Below the pieces are notes generated by a model. The model did no database searches. It saw only the letters and a list, made by a program, of their open reading frames with translations, and was not told where the DNA came from. A stretch of 13,789 nucleotides of DNA. Source: Pseudomonadota bacterium. GTDB lineage: Bacteria > Pseudomonadota > Alphaproteobacteria > Rickettsiales > SXRF01. Each line of letters begins with the position of its first letter. Position 1 is the stretch's first letter. The DNA lies in contig JAGWLJ010000011.1 of NCBI GenBank assembly GCA_028873275.1, positions 1-13,789 of the forward strand, read 5' to 3'. This document shows, piece after piece, positions 12,501 to 13,789 of the stretch. A program made the translations under genes and the position numbers.

Positions 12501-13789
12501 TCCGCATCGGCATCTGCTGGCAGTTCGACCCGGAGAAGGACAAGGACTGCTTCACCGTCTCCACGCGCCCCAAGCAGGTGAGCATGCTGCCGGTGGACTG
12601 GCGCGAGGCCGAGGGCGTATGCTGGGCGCGCCACCAGGCGCAACAGCTGTGGAACGGCGAGCGCTACGCCTTGCAGATCGACGCCCATATGCGCTTCGTG
12701 CCGGGATGGGACGAGCTGATGATAGAAGAACTCAAGGCCTGCGAATCCGCCAAGCCGGTGCTTTCCTGCACCATGGGGGCCTATACGCCGCCTTACCAGC
12801 TGCAAAACGGAGTCGTTTCCGTGGTGCGCCGCGTGCAGCCCTTCCTGCCGGACGGCAATCTCCGCGGCAAGAACGAACTGATCGACCGCGTGCCGGAGAA
12901 GCCGCTGAATGGCGCTTTCATCGCGGCCGGTTTCGTATTCTCCGAGGCGGATATCATTACCGAAGTGCCGTATGATCCCTATCTCTATTTCGACCAGGAG
13001 GAGATCAGCTACGCCGCCCGCGCCTATACGCATGGCTGGGACGTGTTCTCCGCCCGCCGGCCGCTGATGTATCACTATTATAACGACAACAAGGCGAAGA
13101 GCGGCTCGGTGCGGCCGCTGCACTGGAGCGACCTGAATAAAGAAAACGAGAAGAAGATCAGGTATCTGCGCGAGCGCGGCCTCAAGCGCTTCAATCACCT
13201 GACCGGGTTTCGTGCATCGGACGACCCCGATATTCTCAAGGATCTGGAATCCTATGGCTTCGGCAGGGCGCGGACGCTGGCGCAGTTCGAGGAATACACC
13301 GGCATCGATTTCAAAAAGAAAACCGTGTCGGAAAAGGGCTTGCGCTGCCTGTTCGTCAGGGATCTGGAAAAATACCGCGACAAGCCCATCCATGTGCCCG
13401 AGCTGGATGACAGGAAAAAAGCCAACGGCCATGCCGCTCCCGCCGTGCCGCCGCGCCGGCACGGCATGGAGGAAGGCGATTTCGTGCCGCTGTTCGAGAC
13501 GGTCAGCGCCGCCAAGCATGGCTTTGCCATCGAGACGATGGGCGGCCGTCATACGGCGCTGTTCTTCCTGCCGGCCAACGATCGCAACTATGTGCGGGAA
13601 TTCTTCCGGCAGATGCAGCCGCTGAACCGGCAAAAAGAACAGCATATCGGCCAGGTGTTCATTTTCGATACCGGGCCCGACGAACTTATGGAGCTTAAAA
13701 AGGCCGAGAATATTCCCCAGCAGCTGCTGGTCGATCCCGAGCGCAAGCTGGCGCAGACGTTCGGCCTGTGGCGGCCGGGCGACAACCGC
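9569..13789 (+). CDS. Giant multidomain glycosyltransferase with three Skp1-type GlcNAc-transferase modules, 3' end outside window
   Basis: One frame stays open to the right edge (1407 codons, no stop). Residues 1-290 look like a GT-B/CgeB-type glycosyltransferase: VLLVGTRQPRRDAVLDALRR, then SKVHLNIHQ...NLFEIVRVSYLLANKRFVISE. Three homologous modules follow, starting at about residues 298, 613 and 948. Each opens FVAIASYRD or FVNIASYRD, then has a DLFEKAA-P-RI segment, a GANWAR-like element and a metal-binding Asp-x-His (DSH 388-390, DSH 704-706, DAH 1038-1040). Later come a GDEI/QEEI acidic motif (Glu501, Glu817, Glu1145) and AAR-THGWD. These are hallmarks of the Skp1 GlcNAc-transferase family (GT60, PF11397). 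Residues 1300-1407 (EEGDFVPLFETVSAAKHGFAIE to the edge) resemble a peroxiredoxin fold without the catalytic Cys. The start at 9569 is preferred; the in-frame ATG at 9518 adds 17 unlikely residues in AT-rich DNA. Neither has a clear ribosome site. No signal peptide is seen. Confidence 0.9.
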   Translation, partial: MQERYTIWVLSSPDFIWSRVFDEVAVGLQSAFRTLGYDVPVVRDAADIKGTALVLGPHLAPYLKITLPENLILFNLEQVHPGWGWFKPDYGYIELLKKYPVWDFSLRNIAALKKLGIESAVHCGIGYAEELTRIPAAEEDTDVLLVGTRQPRRDAVLDALRRQGAKVHQLAEAFGEERDQWLARSKVHLNIHQAQENLFEIVRVSYLLANKRFVISESGPDKDAERRFRGGVVFCRHEEMAERALYYLEHPEERARIAERGFEIIRSMPQSGFLAAALEKHHQLHEAKKACAAAQPRLFVAIASYRDPECQWTVKDLFEKAAHPERIHVGVCWQYDPEADTAYFSVDPPRPEQVRVIQFHCRDSKGANWARAQAMQLRQGEEYVLVIDSHMRFEPGWDKTLLDALKRCDSDKPIVTAWLPGYKPPAALEPDKGEIERLRVSSWGFAGDAQLINLNRFYVPAKKVKGRMEPACSCVANFIFAPADAFAEAPFDPHIDFWGDEINQAARLWTHGWDFFQLDRRALYHYWDPENIKDRDQYRDRQNPRHQKARKRNLHLFGMEKTDDGEALAELEKYPLGSERRLEDYWRFAGVDFATKTIAPHAMSGKWVIPRPSIFVAIASYRDPECRHTLKDLFEKAAYPGRIHVGVCLQADPEEDQNCLVDAALRPGQIMITQCHYKESQGANWARAKALELRRNEEYVLQIDSHMRFEPGWDKTLIDMLKRCPAQKPVVSGYLPNYDPPDKRSASPGHLLRMRVRRFGNERDPQLIHITGTFVEEKSERGGLYPSPFYVANFMFARAALLKEVPIDPGIHFYGDEISYAARLWTHGWDIFQPDRVVLFHYWVRKETMPLQHYRNTASERSQQSRMRVRHLLGFEEAKDKKTIEGLEHYGLGHTRPLEALWAFAGIDWQEREVSKGALEGVWNLEARNPKPENKKIHLSNGHGLKDSIFVNIASYRDKECQWTVKDLFEKAAHPDRIRIGICWQFDPEKDKDCFTVSTRPKQVSMLPVDWREAEGVCWARHQAQQLWNGERYALQIDAHMRFVPGWDELMIEELKACESAKPVLSCTMGAYTPPYQLQNGVVSVVRRVQPFLPDGNLRGKNELIDRVPEKPLNGAFIAAGFVFSEADIITEVPYDPYLYFDQEEISYAARAYTHGWDVFSARRPLMYHYYNDNKAKSGSVRPLHWSDLNKENEKKIRYLRERGLKRFNHLTGFRASDDPDILKDLESYGFGRARTLAQFEEYTGIDFKKKTVSEKGLRCLFVRDLEKYRDKPIHVPELDDRKKANGHAAPAVPPRRHGMEEGDFVPLFETVSAAKHGFAIETMGGRHTALFFLPANDRNYVREFFRQMQPLNRQKEQHIGQVFIFDTGPDELMELKKAENIPQQLLVDPERKLAQTFGLWRPGDNR
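10460..13315 (+). repeat. Three tandem coding repeats (GlcNAc-transferase modules)
   Basis: Modules start at 10460, 11405 and 12410, about 945 and 1005 bases apart. They keep DNA-level similarity in several blocks, for example ATCGCCAGCTACCGCGAT at the start of modules 1 and 3 and CGGCTGTGGAC-CATGGCTGGGA near the end of modules 1 and 2. This indicates duplication of one ancestral domain followed by divergence. Module 3 differs most: DAH instead of DSH, and QEEI with an extra residue instead of GDEI. Confidence 0.8.

Noticed and set aside
9650..13645. A 1331-codon open frame on the minus strand opposite the giant glycosyltransferase gene
   Set aside because: It mirrors GC-rich codon bias of the plus-strand gene, its product is His/Gln/Arg/Ala-rich with no recognisable domain, and the plus-strand frame has clear glycosyltransferase motifs in three copies.

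Overview
The window reads as a chromosomal segment of a GC-rich proteobacterium, most likely an alphaproteobacterium. This rests on codon use, a bactofilin, a DUF815-type ATPase and a geranylgeranyl-reductase-like flavoprotein. No RNA marker gene is present to confirm it. There is no phage, insertion sequence, CRISPR array, tRNA or rRNA. Intergenic space is short and rich in palindromic repeats.

Left part (1-4700): the 5' part of a secreted TesA-type SGNH esterase on the minus strand faces a plus-strand operon. The operon encodes a LolD/YbbA-type ABC ATPase, its large FtsX-type permease (YbbP-like) and the adenine DNA glycosylase MutY. TesA next to YbbA/YbbP is a widely conserved neighbourhood. 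A REP-like palindrome sits between ybbA and ybbP, supplying the last residues of one and the only usable ATG of the other. A second copy of half of that repeat lies in frame inside mutY.

Middle (4701-7250): a compact RHH-ParE toxin-antitoxin pair on the minus strand is divergent from an FAD-dependent oxidoreductase. A perfect TACTATA/TATAGTA operator lies in the shared promoter region, and the oxidoreductase mRNA looks leaderless. A nested palindrome carrying a promoter precedes the bactofilin gene, which ends in a strong intrinsic terminator.

7251-7737 is a 487-base region with no convincing gene. It holds several stem-loops, a degenerate REP-like palindrome and short direct repeats, and is a candidate site for a non-coding RNA or regulatory elements.

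Right part (7738-13789): a minus-strand DUF815 ATPase and a PAPS-type sulfotransferase, separated by another palindromic repeat, stand divergent to a giant plus-strand gene that runs off the right edge (1407 codons seen). That protein has an N-terminal GT-B-like glycosyltransferase part, three tandem copies of a Skp1-type GlcNAc-transferase domain (GT60/PF11397-like), and the start of a cysteine-less peroxiredoxin-like domain. In other proteins such a domain often precedes a 2-oxoglutarate prolyl hydroxylase. Together with the sulfotransferase this suggests glycoconjugate or protein modification, possibly a bacterial counterpart of eukaryotic hydroxyproline-GlcNAc modification. This is the most interesting part of the window.
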